This document shows, in pieces, positions 1 through 8,265 of a stretch of 64,000 nucleotides of DNA. Below the pieces are notes generated by a model that saw only the letters and a list, made by a program, of their open reading frames with translations, was not told the DNA's origin and made no database searches. Each line of letters opens with the position of its first letter. Within the stretch, counting starts at the first letter, position 1. Location: contig NZ_FUZF01000012.1 in the NCBI RefSeq assembly GCF_900168125.1, positions 62,001-126,000 of the forward strand, given 5' to 3'. Origin of the DNA: Sphingobacterium nematocida (lineage in GTDB: Bacteria > Bacteroidota > Bacteroidia > Sphingobacteriales > Sphingobacteriaceae). A program made the translations under genes and the position numbers.

Positions 1-311
1 ACTTGGCCTGATTGTAACTTATCTATGTTTCCTTTTGTTGTGGAAAGAATCATCCCTGTGCGTTCAGACAAAATCCGACCAACGACCAGCGGTTGCGCGA
101 CTTGCAACAATAGGTTTTCTAAAATCGATAATGATTCATCCAACAAAACTGTCGGCTCTGAAAACGTAGCCGCATATACCTCTTTGATCCCGCCTACATC
201 CACACATCGTATAGCACTCTTCCCTTTCATCAAAGCGTCCCAGTTACTCTCCAAATCCATTCCCAATGGACTCGCACAATTCACAGCCGATATATATACC
301 GATTTAAACAC
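1..311 (-). CDS. beta-ketoacyl synthase, N-terminal part (cut by left edge)
   Basis: Only the first ~103 residues are in the window; the reading frame is open to base 1. The start is a GTG whose G is shared with the TAG stop of the upstream thioesterase gene (311), an operon-type overlap. The visible part begins FKSVYISAVNCASPLGMDL, the usual beginning of a FabF/FabB-type ketosynthase (VxITGxGxxSPLG). The catalytic Cys and His lie outside the window, so it cannot be told whether this is an active synthase or a chain-length-factor-like partner. By position it would be a second condensing subunit for the aryl-polyene chain. No ATG lies in frame close to this start. Confidence 0.72.
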   Translation of the reverse strand, partial: MFKSVYISAVNCASPLGMDLESNWDALMKGKSAIRCVDVGGIKEVYAATFSEPTVLLDESLSILENLLLQVAQPLVVGRILSERTGMILSTTKGNIDKLQSGQ

Positions 312-757
312 TATAATAACCCCACTTTCTTCTTCCAATTCAGGATAAAATCGGGTGTATTCAACGTCAATATACCTTCACCATCCAAAAACACCTGTGT
401 TGTTTCTCCTAAACAAACCAACGTATCCTGTATATTGAAAATCCGATACTTAAAGATCATTTTCGCGGCAGGGGTGTCGATAAAAGAGGTTTCTATCCTA
501 AACTTATCCCCGTACCGCAACGGCAGTTTATGTTCACAATTTGATTTGACAATAGGCGTTGTATACCCAGCAGCCTGTACCGCGAGATAATCGATACCAT
601 ATTCTCTACCGAAAGCTTCTCGTCCGTCCTCAAAAAAAGTAATATAATGACCATGCCATACAATCCCTAACGAGTCAACCTCGTTAAACCGAACTTCGGC
701 CCATTTGGATATTGTCAAATGACTCGCCTCGTTATATAGTTCTTTTCTTCTTATCAT
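311..757 (-). CDS. acyl-CoA/ACP thioesterase, YbgC-like hotdog protein
   Basis: A 148-residue single hotdog domain of the 4HBT/YbgC type. The motif EVRFNEVDSLGIVWHGHY carries the expected catalytic Asp (about D28), as in YbgC thioesterases, which cleave acyl thioesters. The ATG at 757 is chosen over an in-frame TTG at 769; it leaves a 26-bp overlap with the end of the ABC permease gene. It lies in the pigment operon between the exporter permease and a ketosynthase, so it probably releases or proofreads acyl-ACP intermediates of aryl-polyene or alkylresorcinol synthesis. The substrate is inferred from context only. Confidence 0.8.
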   Translation of the reverse strand: MIRRKELYNEASHLTISKWAEVRFNEVDSLGIVWHGHYITFFEDGREAFGREYGIDYLAVQAAGYTTPIVKSNCEHKLPLRYGDKFRIETSFIDTPAAKMIFKYRIFNIQDTLVCLGETTQVFLDGEGILTLNTPDFILNWKKKVGLL

Positions 758-2018
758 ATAGGACCGCAATCAGCAAGGTAAGTATAAAAAACAAAAATAA
801 TAAAATTAGTTGAGGGAGGATAGCCGTCCAACTACCCTGCCTCAATAGAATATCATAGAAACCATTCAGCGCCCAATTCATCGGTGAGAGATTCGAAATT
901 GTCTGCATAATAGTAGGCATCACGAATACAGGTACCCAAACACCACCCACCGCAGCCAGAATGACCACGAACGTAGCACCAAAAGGAGCTGACTGCTCTT
1001 GTGTAGTAGCGATTGTTCCCAATAATATACCAAATCCAATAGCTGCAAGTCCAGCAAATAGAGCCATAGTAGATAGTTGTAAAAAATTATCAGCAACCTC
1101 AAATGAAGGCAAATCCAAGAGCGGAAATACATATACCCCAACAATAAGCATCAGGTAAAATTGAATCAGACTAACCAATAAATACGTAAAAGTCTTACCT
1201 AAAAGAAATAAGGTATAGGGTACCGGATTGGTAATAAGTCGGATCATAGTACCCTGGGACTTTTCCTTTACGATATTAATAGAGAGCGGTACAACGATAA
1301 AAAAAATAGCAAATAACGACCATGCTGGAACATTATGTTGAACAGCACTCGGCTTTATACTATTTCCTTTTTCATCTGGGCCAATCTCACGATACTGTAG
1401 AATCTGTCCTTGATCAAACACAGCTTCATCGTTTACACCTAGTTCTTCCTGAAAGACCTTATAAACCTTATCTTTTTCAATCGTCGCAATCAGTTTATCA
1501 ATAGAACTCTTAATTGCGGTCTTAAAAGATTCTTGTGTAGCTGGGTCGAAATATAAGTTAACATCTTTTTTTTGAATTTGTATAATTGCTGGCTTAGTAC
1601 TATCGGCCTCTGTATAAGAAAATTCGGCCATCACCTTATCTACATTTTGTTTGATATGAAGATTGAGGTCATCACTAAGTCTTGGCGGAAGTACAATAGC
1701 CAGTTGATAATCTCCTCTAAAAACCGCATCCTTCGCCTCAATTTCAGAAAAAGCTATGCCATTGACTCGTTCGACTACCTCAAAATTACCAGTTCCCCCC
1801 AACTCTTTTCTAACCGTCTCCGCAATCTCGCCCAAGTCATTATCGACTAATAACACAGGGATACGAGTACCTGTAATAGAATCAAACGACCCTTTTTGTA
1901 CCATGGTTATTGTTACTAATAGCACCATAGGCATTACAAAAAGTATAATAAGGCCTCCAATATCTCTCGATTGAAGCAACAACTCCTTTCGAATAGCCAT
2001 TCCGAGCTTATATAACAT
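732..2018 (-). CDS. ABC-2 type transporter permease (pigment cluster)
   Basis: 428 residues with the layout of ABC-2 exporters: one membrane segment near residues 22-42, a large polar extracytoplasmic domain, then about five membrane segments from roughly residue 230 to the C-terminus. It ends in a basic tail. Its start overlaps the end of the ATPase gene by 11 bp, so the two are coupled and form one exporter. Inside the flexirubin-type operon it is a good candidate for moving the finished pigment or a lipid intermediate from the inner membrane outward. Substrate and direction are inferred. Confidence 0.85.
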   Translation of the reverse strand: MLYKLGMAIRKELLLQSRDIGGLIILFVMPMVLLVTITMVQKGSFDSITGTRIPVLLVDNDLGEIAETVRKELGGTGNFEVVERVNGIAFSEIEAKDAVFRGDYQLAIVLPPRLSDDLNLHIKQNVDKVMAEFSYTEADSTKPAIIQIQKKDVNLYFDPATQESFKTAIKSSIDKLIATIEKDKVYKVFQEELGVNDEAVFDQGQILQYREIGPDEKGNSIKPSAVQHNVPAWSLFAIFFIVVPLSINIVKEKSQGTMIRLITNPVPYTLFLLGKTFTYLLVSLIQFYLMLIVGVYVFPLLDLPSFEVADNFLQLSTMALFAGLAAIGFGILLGTIATTQEQSAPFGATFVVILAAVGGVWVPVFVMPTIMQTISNLSPMNWALNGFYDILLRQGSWTAILPQLILLFLFFILTLLIAVLYDKKKRTI

Positions 2019-2757
2019 CCCTAAGTCCCCTTCCTGTCAAAGCAATAAATACATCTTCCAAATTGCGGGCATCTTTTGTTGTACGAATCAATTCCTGTGC
2101 TGTACCCTGTACCATCACCTTTCCGCCTTCAATAATCGCAATCCGAGTACACAGTTCCTCCGCTTCTATCAAATGATGTGAAGTATATACCATAGTCATT
2201 CCTAACTCATTTTGCTCTTTTAAAAAATCTAAAATCGCATTCTTCGACTGTACGTCCACGCCGACTGTAGGTTCATCTAAAAATAATAACTTGGGCGCAT
2301 GTAAAATACCCGCTAATAAGTTAACCCGTCGTTTCATACCACCGGAAAATGTACCGATCTTTTTGTGCGCAAACTTTAATAGTCCCATTTTTTCCAACGA
2401 TTCTTCAATCAATCGCTGCAGATGCAGGCCCCTTAAACCATACATCGCGCCAAAGTACGCTAAATTTTCGCTGGCTGTCAGCGTAGGATATAACGCGTAG
2501 TCTTGAGGTACTACACCAATCAACTTACGGATATCCATTGGAGCAGTCTTATAGGTAAGTCCAGAGATAGTAAAACTACCCGACGTAGGCTTTAACAGAC
2601 CACATAACATGGAAATCAACGTCGTCTTTCCTGCTCCGTTAGGGCCCAGCAATCCAAATATCTCACCTTCGAAAATCTGAAGATTAAGATTCTCAACTGA
2701 ATAATAATCGCTGTCTTTATATTTTTTGGAAAGGTTGTCTATTCGAATTATCTCCAT
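2008..2757 (-). CDS. ABC transporter ATP-binding protein (pigment cluster)
   Basis: A 249-residue ABC ATPase with Walker A GLLGPNGAGKTT (about residues 35-46), signature FSGGMKRRVNL, Walker B LLFLDEPTVGVD and the switch His in TSHH. The sequence is of the DrrA/CcmA-like exporter type. It directly precedes and overlaps the ABC-2 permease gene and starts 1 bp after the stop of the BtrH-like gene. It energises the exporter of the pigment operon; the cargo is not shown by the sequence. Confidence 0.92.
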   Translation of the reverse strand: MEIIRIDNLSKKYKDSDYYSVENLNLQIFEGEIFGLLGPNGAGKTTLISMLCGLLKPTSGSFTISGLTYKTAPMDIRKLIGVVPQDYALYPTLTASENLAYFGAMYGLRGLHLQRLIEESLEKMGLLKFAHKKIGTFSGGMKRRVNLLAGILHAPKLLFLDEPTVGVDVQSKNAILDFLKEQNELGMTMVYTSHHLIEAEELCTRIAIIEGGKVMVQGTAQELIRTTKDARNLEDVFIALTGRGLRDVI

Positions 2758-2758
2758 C

Positions 2759-3763
2759 TTAACTAACGACTTTTTTCAATTTCTTAAAAAATGCTTCTTC
2801 GAGATCGGCAAGGTGGAGTAATTCGGCTGACAATGTGTTGTAGACATCCCCTTGATTACTCCGCTTTTTATAAACGCGAGAAGCATTGACTGCAAAATCA
2901 CGCCATAAATCACCAATTTCTGTCATTTCCTTAGAAAGATCCAACAAAGCAGGGCTATCAATCTTATGACCCGCTTCCTGTAAAAAAGCGGAATAAATAT
3001 AGCGAAACCCGCCCCCCCCAGTGCCGATCTCCTCCTGCATACGCACCATCTGCGCTAAATAATAATTTGCCTTTGGTATACCAACTTTCGTTGGCCATTT
3101 GGCTATAGCCTTTGCTACAATACGCATTCCTTTGACACCTACAATGGGAACTGGCGCCAACATATCGTTACAGGCCTTTCGTATAGATTTACGAATAGCC
3201 TGAACCCAATCAATATCACGCTCAGCCGGCACATAGATCGGATAATATAAATGTCCTTTCGGAGCAAGTACTCCCTTGGCGAAACGAACCCGCTCTAATT
3301 CTCTTTCACTCAACCTATGCACGCCTTCCATAGTAGGATCGCTTACAAGATACTCATCCCCTTCTTTACCATAAATCACCAAATTATGAGCATTGAAGTG
3401 AAATCTGTAATCATCAGGAAAGTAAGGTAGGTGATATACACCGACTTGTAAGCCTGATGGTATATTTTTCTTTAAATTTTCGTCCAACTGCTGTTGCGCT
3501 TTTACTGGATTCGCAAACTTCTTTCTCTTTATTTTTACCCCCAACCGCTTAGCCATACGGCTAAAAATCCATCCCGGCATGGGACGGTAGCTCAGCCCAG
3601 GTGCATTACTGACTTTCAAAAAAGGCAAATAAACGTAAAAAATACCTGCACCTAAACCAAAAACCATCGGTTCTGAGAGCTCAAGTCCCTTATTCTTTAA
3701 CAAATTGGAAGCGACCCCACTTTCACAATGTGCAGATTGGTAATGTATAAAATCTAATTGCAT
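2759..3763 (-). CDS. BtrH N-terminal domain / DUF4872 protein
   Basis: 334 residues. The N-terminal half resembles the BtrH acyl-transfer domain, a papain-like fold: Cys13 in AHCESG, His126 in FNAHNLVIYG and Asp142 in VSDP give a plausible Cys-His-Asp triad. The C-terminal half (about 150-330) fits the DUF4872 region often fused to it. BtrH of butirosin synthesis moves an acyl group from a carrier protein to an amine. Here an acyl transfer from ACP during assembly of the pigment ester is the natural inference. The start ATG overlaps the stop of the upstream gene by one base. Confidence 0.8.
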   Translation of the reverse strand: MQLDFIHYQSAHCESGVASNLLKNKGLELSEPMVFGLGAGIFYVYLPFLKVSNAPGLSYRPMPGWIFSRMAKRLGVKIKRKKFANPVKAQQQLDENLKKNIPSGLQVGVYHLPYFPDDYRFHFNAHNLVIYGKEGDEYLVSDPTMEGVHRLSERELERVRFAKGVLAPKGHLYYPIYVPAERDIDWVQAIRKSIRKACNDMLAPVPIVGVKGMRIVAKAIAKWPTKVGIPKANYYLAQMVRMQEEIGTGGGGFRYIYSAFLQEAGHKIDSPALLDLSKEMTEIGDLWRDFAVNASRVYKKRSNQGDVYNTLSAELLHLADLEEAFFKKLKKVVS

Positions 3764-4167
3764 TAATCTCCTTTAAAACTTTTCAATTCTACCACCGTAA
3801 TGTCGAAGGCACCTGCATACCGTTGCAATTGCCTATTATTTAACCGTTCAAAAATCTGTGGTTGAAAATGTCGCTTAATACGCCATTTCCAAAAACCAGT
3901 ATACCCAGACAACACACCTATATCCATCCGCGTCAACAACATAAAGTAGTAAATAGGGCTTATTTTACCCTCCTTTACATTAGCCTTTGCCTCATCAATT
4001 TCAAACTGTAAGACCTGCATAGTATGGTCCTGAACAATATTTTTCGCTTCCCAACCTGTGCTCAAAGCGGTTGTATATTCTCCGTTCTCATCGACTGCGT
4101 AGTATAGCTCGCGGGAGCCCTTTTGCACAATCCTTCCACTGTCTTGAGGTACTTCTGACTTCTTCAT
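3763..4167 (-). CDS. conserved small protein of the pigment operon, function unknown
   Basis: 134 residues, soluble, with no signal peptide or membrane segment that I can see. It has a Trp/aromatic-rich stretch near the middle (SGYTGFWKWRIKRHF) and a basic Arg/Gln patch before the C-terminus. I do not recognise a domain. It sits between a hotdog dehydratase gene (gap 5 bp) and the BtrH-like gene (1-base overlap), so it is co-transcribed with pigment genes and probably assists the acyl-transfer step. That role is only positional inference. Confidence 0.7.
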   Translation of the reverse strand: MKKSEVPQDSGRIVQKGSRELYYAVDENGEYTTALSTGWEAKNIVQDHTMQVLQFEIDEAKANVKEGKISPIYYFMLLTRMDIGVLSGYTGFWKWRIKRHFQPQIFERLNNRQLQRYAGAFDITVVELKSFKGD

Positions 4168-4172
4168 GGATA

Positions 4173-4634
4173 TTAAGATTTACGTTCTTGTAAAAACAAA
4201 TTGATATCAGCCTCTGCAATCTTCATGTCGACAACTTCTGCCACGACCGACATCGTACAAATAGTATAGCCCACACCTTCAAACTGCGAGACCAAGCTTG
4301 CCTTTGTACGGATACAGGCTCCTTGCTGGGGCAACTGCTCAATACAAACACTTTTAATAGCAGAAATGAATCCAATCACCCGTTCATCAACGTCTGGATT
4401 ATAGTCCTCCGAATAGTAGTTCTGCCCGACAATAGAGGAGCAGGTCTGTGCCATATGCTCAATCAAACCCACTTCCTGCAAACAGTCTCCAGTCAAAAAC
4501 ACACAATCCTTCGTAATAGTATACTCACAAATCACATGCCGTTGGCTGATTTCAACGATATAGTCTACCATCAACATGGGGGCTCTGTGAGGTAAAAACT
4601 CGTGAATCGGTATTTTGACCAAACCTATATCCAT
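4173..4634 (-). CDS. hotdog 3-hydroxyacyl-ACP dehydratase-like protein (first of pair)
   Basis: 153 residues from the ATG at 4634; an in-frame TTG at 4652 would overlap the neighbouring gene and is less likely. It has the FabZ-like opening HEFLPHRAPMLMVDYIVEI and the helix motif GLIEHMAQTCSSIVG, matching the hotdog dehydratases of aryl-polyene clusters (ApeI/ApeP type). The HFPG-type histidine segment of FabZ is not evident, whereas the Glu in IEHMAQ is kept. It lies 4 bp downstream of a paralogous dehydratase, and the two may work as a heterodimer that makes the conjugated double bonds. Confidence 0.78.
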   Translation of the reverse strand: MDIGLVKIPIHEFLPHRAPMLMVDYIVEISQRHVICEYTITKDCVFLTGDCLQEVGLIEHMAQTCSSIVGQNYYSEDYNPDVDERVIGFISAIKSVCIEQLPQQGACIRTKASLVSQFEGVGYTICTMSVVAEVVDMKIAEADINLFLQERKS

Positions 4635-4638
4635 ATTA

Positions 4639-5064
4639 TCAATTCGAAGCAATTACTGTTTTCATTTGTGCAGAAGCAACATATTCCTCCCCTATATAGG
4701 TCTCTATATTTACCAGGGTAACACCCATAAATTCTTGAACCAGCTCCACTTTAGTCGTTAAAATTTGGCCCACAAGCGGTAATATATTTATATCAGCTTT
4801 CTGAATAGAACCTATATATCCTGTTGGAGCTTTCTCTTTACGAATATAGTATCCATATCCTGTATGGGCCGCTACCGACTGTGCCATATGCTCTAGCAGA
4901 CCACTTTCTTGGAGTCGACCGCTAACTACGAACAAATTGTCATCCATAATTTCAAAATCAACGACAACAGTATCAACTGTATATGCAAGCAGACCTCCAA
5001 TCATAACCATCGGAGACCGCTGTGGAATCAAATCTATAATATGTTCTCCTCGTAGTGGAAACAT
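4639..5064 (-). CDS. hotdog 3-hydroxyacyl-ACP dehydratase-like protein (second of pair)
   Basis: 141 residues from the ATG at 5064, which shares one base with the TGA of the ketosynthase III gene. An in-frame TTG six bases upstream is the alternative. The motifs IDLIPQRSPMVMIGGLL and LQESGLLEHMAQSVAAHTG mark the same hotdog family as its neighbour, and again no FabZ-type HFPG is seen. It is probably one subunit of a polyene dehydratase acting on ACP-bound 3-hydroxyacyl chains. Whether it is catalytic or structural cannot be settled here. Confidence 0.78.
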   Translation of the reverse strand: MFPLRGEHIIDLIPQRSPMVMIGGLLAYTVDTVVVDFEIMDDNLFVVSGRLQESGLLEHMAQSVAAHTGYGYYIRKEKAPTGYIGSIQKADINILPLVGQILTTKVELVQEFMGVTLVNIETYIGEEYVASAQMKTVIASN

Positions 5065-6197
5065 CAGCAAACAGTTAAATAAGCATAAGAATAGGTGAAC
5101 CTCGCACTTTCAGGCACACACAACAGCACATGCTGTCCAGCGAGTAACTTCCCAGAGTTTACTAGCTCCTCTAGCATTAGGTATACAGATCCTGCCCCCA
5201 CATTTCCAACCGAGCGTAAATTCATAAACCATTTGTCACGCGTGATTTCTATACCTGCTTTTGCAAAGCGATCATACAAACCGTCTACAAAATAATGCGA
5301 TGACACATGTGGCAATAGATAATCGACGTCTCCAGGATTGATACCATGTTTGTCCATCGCAGATTTCATGCTTTCTACCCCCTTGTCCAAAATATACTTG
5401 TCCAATAGTTTTGTATCTTGTTTCACCGCAAAAATTGATTGTTTCAACCATTCGACTGAAGAATAATCACTAAACGGCTTTAATGTTCCGTCAGATAGCT
5501 TATCCGAGCCTGCGTACATACATACATCCAGTTCATGGGCATACGAATAACCCTCTATCCACTCTACACGCAACGATAGTGGTCCTCTAGGTTTATTTTC
5601 CAAAAGCATAGCGCCTGCACCATCCGAAAGCATCCAGCGTAAAAAGTCTTTATTAAAAGAAATAATAGGTTGTTGCTCCAGCTCCTGAAGGTTTTCAACT
5701 TCCTTATTATAATGATCTGCTAGCATCCAAGAAGACATCCTTTCCGAACCTGTGCATACTGCATTTTCGGTATTTCCTGCTTTTATAGATAAATAGCCAA
5801 ACTTTAAAGCATTCATACCAGCACAACAGTTTCCTGAAGCAGAATTTACTTCTGACTGTCCGTTCTTGAGCTCTCCATGAACCATAACAGCATGTGAAGG
5901 CATTAAATAATCAGGAGAAGAGGTACCACAGGAAATCAACTGAATATCCGAAGCCTTGAAATCCTCGTCTAATAAATTCCGTATAGCATTCGCTGTCAAT
6001 AACACATTAGTGTGGGTAGCTACGCCTTCTTTCGTAAGCGCATAATATCGTGTCTGTATGCCGTTATTACGTAAGACAATCCGTTTTGCCTTGGATTCTT
6101 TATCATTGATTTTACCCAAATACATTTCCATATCCTCATTAACAATGGGATCATTGGGTAAAAATTTACTCACACGATTTATAAAAACTTGATTCAT
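5064..6197 (-). CDS. darB: beta-ketoacyl-ACP synthase III-like, DarB-type
   Basis: 377 residues with a thiolase fold of the FabH class. The nucleophile lies in SGNCCAGMNALKFG (Cys125 by alignment to FabH ACAGF), the His in LLPHVSSHYF, and the Asn in RSVGNVGAGSVYLM, so a Cys-His-Asn triad is complete. It ends one base into the dehydratase gene and starts 3 bp from darA. DarB enzymes condense two fatty-acyl-derived chains to the dialkylcyclohexenone/resorcinol skeleton of DARs. The gene symbol rests on adjacency to darA and on the family; the chain specificity is unknown. Confidence 0.82.
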   Translation of the reverse strand: MNQVFINRVSKFLPNDPIVNEDMEMYLGKINDKESKAKRIVLRNNGIQTRYYALTKEGVATHTNVLLTANAIRNLLDEDFKASDIQLISCGTSSPDYLMPSHAVMVHGELKNGQSEVNSASGNCCAGMNALKFGYLSIKAGNTENAVCTGSERMSSWMLADHYNKEVENLQELEQQPIISFNKDFLRWMLSDGAGAMLLENKPRGPLSLRVEWIEGYSYAHELDVCMYAGSDKLSDGTLKPFSDYSSVEWLKQSIFAVKQDTKLLDKYILDKGVESMKSAMDKHGINPGDVDYLLPHVSSHYFVDGLYDRFAKAGIEITRDKWFMNLRSVGNVGAGSVYLMLEELVNSGKLLAGQHVLLCVPESARFTYSYAYLTVC

Positions 6198-6200
6198 CTG

Positions 6201-7106
6201 CTAAATACCTTGATAATGTGCCTTTTCTTTTTTTATACGTAAAAAATATAAAAGTGGAAAGAGCAATAATTCGATTAAAAATACAATGGGTGACAGAAAA
6301 TATATTGCAAAAATCACATAATATTTAAAACTTGTCACAAGTAGCTTTCTCTTCTTGGGGTTTTTCAAAATTAGCGTCGACCAGATATGGAACATGCGGT
6401 TTGCCTTTTTATCCATAGATACTAAAAAGAACTTGTAATCTACAGCCCCCTGAGCAAGCAACAAAGCCTGTAAACTATCAAAGTTATCTTTCTTCATACT
6501 GGATTTAATGGTCTCTCCATACTTATACGCACCCTTTATTTCTTCTTCCGCTACTCCTGGTAACGGAAATATGCCATACGCCCGACGTTTTAAGCCGGAA
6601 AATAACCAATCGACTATTGTGACGACTGAAATCATATTATGATGCCTATCCGTCAGTGCAATATTACCAACCAAGCGGGCCCCATTTTGCAACAATAAAG
6701 CTTTTACCTTATCCTGTGCTTTGGCCCACATATTACGAGATCCACTGATCGTCACAACAGGTGTACCGCACAAAATCGTAGCAGCATACGGACTTTTCAA
6801 AAAAGAATTAATAGGAATTGAAGGCGTCAAATACCATACCTGATAGTGGAACAATATCAGATCATACTTCTTTTCCAGAATATGTTTGGCTGGAGGATGA
6901 ATCTCTTCAGGAATTTGCTGAAAAGTCTCCGGAAAGACATCAAAGAAAACGGCACTACGCCACGGAAAAGGAAAAGAATGTACAGTTTTGATTTCATAAA
7001 AATCAAGCTCCACCTTTTCATCCTCTAAAAATGGTTGAGCTATCGACTTGGCGATATCTTCCAATTGCCCAGACTGGCTATAGTATATTACTAAAACTTG
7101 TTTCAT
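6201..7106 (-). CDS. darA: dialkylresorcinol biosynthesis protein DarA
   Basis: 301 residues from the ATG at 7106; the open frame extends upstream but would overlap the acyltransferase gene. The N-terminus (KQVLVIYYSQSGQLEDIA) is flavodoxin-like with a phosphate-loop pattern. The C-terminus has one or two hydrophobic segments (about 255-285) suggesting membrane attachment. This matches the DarA family that acts with DarB to form the aromatic resorcinol ring. Gene order darB-darA is kept. The product is the alkylresorcinol half of a flexirubin-type pigment. Confidence 0.87.
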   Translation of the reverse strand: MKQVLVIYYSQSGQLEDIAKSIAQPFLEDEKVELDFYEIKTVHSFPFPWRSAVFFDVFPETFQQIPEEIHPPAKHILEKKYDLILFHYQVWYLTPSIPINSFLKSPYAATILCGTPVVTISGSRNMWAKAQDKVKALLLQNGARLVGNIALTDRHHNMISVVTIVDWLFSGLKRRAYGIFPLPGVAEEEIKGAYKYGETIKSSMKKDNFDSLQALLLAQGAVDYKFFLVSMDKKANRMFHIWSTLILKNPKKRKLLVTSFKYYVIFAIYFLSPIVFLIELLLFPLLYFLRIKKEKAHYQGI

Positions 7107-7110
7107 AAAT

Positions 7111-8004
7111 CTAGGGAGAAGCCTTTTCCTTTCTATTCCAAAAATCAAAAAAATTAAACCATTGCAATGGGTAGAGAGATAGTATCCCTTCTACACTCTT
7201 CACATATGCTTCCAATGCACCCTGTGCATCTCTCCGTCTCACTCCTTCTGCCCGACGTGCATAAAGATGATAATGACTATTGGTCTCTTTCATCACATAC
7301 ACAAATATAATAGGTACGCCCAATCTTGATGCCAAATGGAATGGTCCTGCTGGAAAAATAGCCTTCTTACCAAGGAAATCTGTCTCCAGTACTTTAGAAC
7401 CTTCAAAATAACGATCTCCAGTAAAACAGATCAGTTCGTTATTAGAAAGGGCATCATTGATATCGAACACGTGCGTCATATCTTCTTTAATATAGATATG
7501 CTTGATTGTTGATTTTTCGGCAATCGTCTGTAGATATTCTTTAATAACAGAAACCTCCTGATCTACAGTAACTTGATTAATTTGAAAGCTGAGATCTAGA
7601 TCAGAAAAAAACTGTTCAGATATTTCAAAATTACCGACATGTGCCGAAATTAAAATCCCACCCTTATGCTCTTCCAAAACTTCTTTTAACGATTCAATTC
7701 CATCAAAATCATAGGTGAATCGATCTCGCATACCTGCTGAGATAGCTACTTTATCGATAATGGTCTGTCCAAATATAAAATAGACACGATAAACTTTCCA
7801 AAATGCTGTCCACTTTGAAAGCCCTTGCCGATCATGGAGATAATAGAAAATATTTTTAAAACTACGGGGGTAGAACAGGAAGTAATAAAGGGCTACAAAA
7901 ACAAGAAGTCCGTAAGCTGTACGGACACCAAATTTCTTTATGAAGAAAACAAATATTTTATAGCCAAGGAGTGTTCCTTTCGACTTTCCGTCCCATTGGC
8001 TCAT
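7111..8004 (-). CDS. LpxL/lysophospholipid-type acyltransferase
   Basis: 297 residues from the ATG at 8004 (MSQWDGKSKG); an in-frame TTG nine bases upstream is not needed. It has a hydrophobic N-terminal region (about 14-45) and the HX4E acyltransferase box HVGNFE (His122, Glu127), as in the lipid A lauroyl/lysophospholipid acyltransferase family. In flexirubin-type clusters such a protein is the best candidate for joining the aryl-polyene acyl chain to the dialkylresorcinol. It starts 12 bp after the ACP gene and ends 5 bp before darA, so it is in the same transcript. Confidence 0.85.
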   Translation of the reverse strand: MSQWDGKSKGTLLGYKIFVFFIKKFGVRTAYGLLVFVALYYFLFYPRSFKNIFYYLHDRQGLSKWTAFWKVYRVYFIFGQTIIDKVAISAGMRDRFTYDFDGIESLKEVLEEHKGGILISAHVGNFEISEQFFSDLDLSFQINQVTVDQEVSVIKEYLQTIAEKSTIKHIYIKEDMTHVFDINDALSNNELICFTGDRYFEGSKVLETDFLGKKAIFPAGPFHLASRLGVPIIFVYVMKETNSHYHLYARRAEGVRRRDAQGALEAYVKSVEGILSLYPLQWFNFFDFWNRKEKASP

Positions 8005-8016
8005 GGTTATCAAAAA

Positions 8017-8265
8017 TTATTTTGTCGATATTTTATGTTCAATCACGCTGTAGAAGTCCTGGAAAGTTGTCATGCCTGCAAAATCTGCCTCCCCCAATTT
8101 GACACCAAAGTTAGACTCGATCAACACGACTAAATCCACATAATCCAAACTATCTAGATCAAGGGACTCCCTAAGAGGCGCTTCAGGCTGTATGACCTCC
8201 GCATCAACCTCAAACTCCTCGATTAAAATTTCATTTATCTTCTGCTTAATATCCGCGTTACTCAT
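8017..8265 (-). CDS. acyl carrier protein (pigment cluster)
   Basis: 82 residues, acidic, with the phosphopantetheine site LDLDSLDYVDLV (Ser39). It overlaps the end of the ketosynthase gene by 8 bp, so translation is probably coupled. It carries the growing aryl-polyene chain for the ketosynthase, FabG-type reductase and dehydratases encoded next to it. A dedicated ACP is typical of aryl-polyene and DAR clusters; the housekeeping acpP should lie elsewhere in the genome. Confidence 0.93.
   Translation of the reverse strand: MSNADIKQKINEILIEEFEVDAEVIQPEAPLRESLDLDSLDYVDLVVLIESNFGVKLGEADFAGMTTFQDFYSVIEHKISTK

Noticed and set aside
25-348. Open frame of 107 codons on plus at the left edge
   Set aside because: The minus strand encodes a clear ketosynthase N-terminus over the same bases, in line with the operon; the plus frame has no recognisable features.
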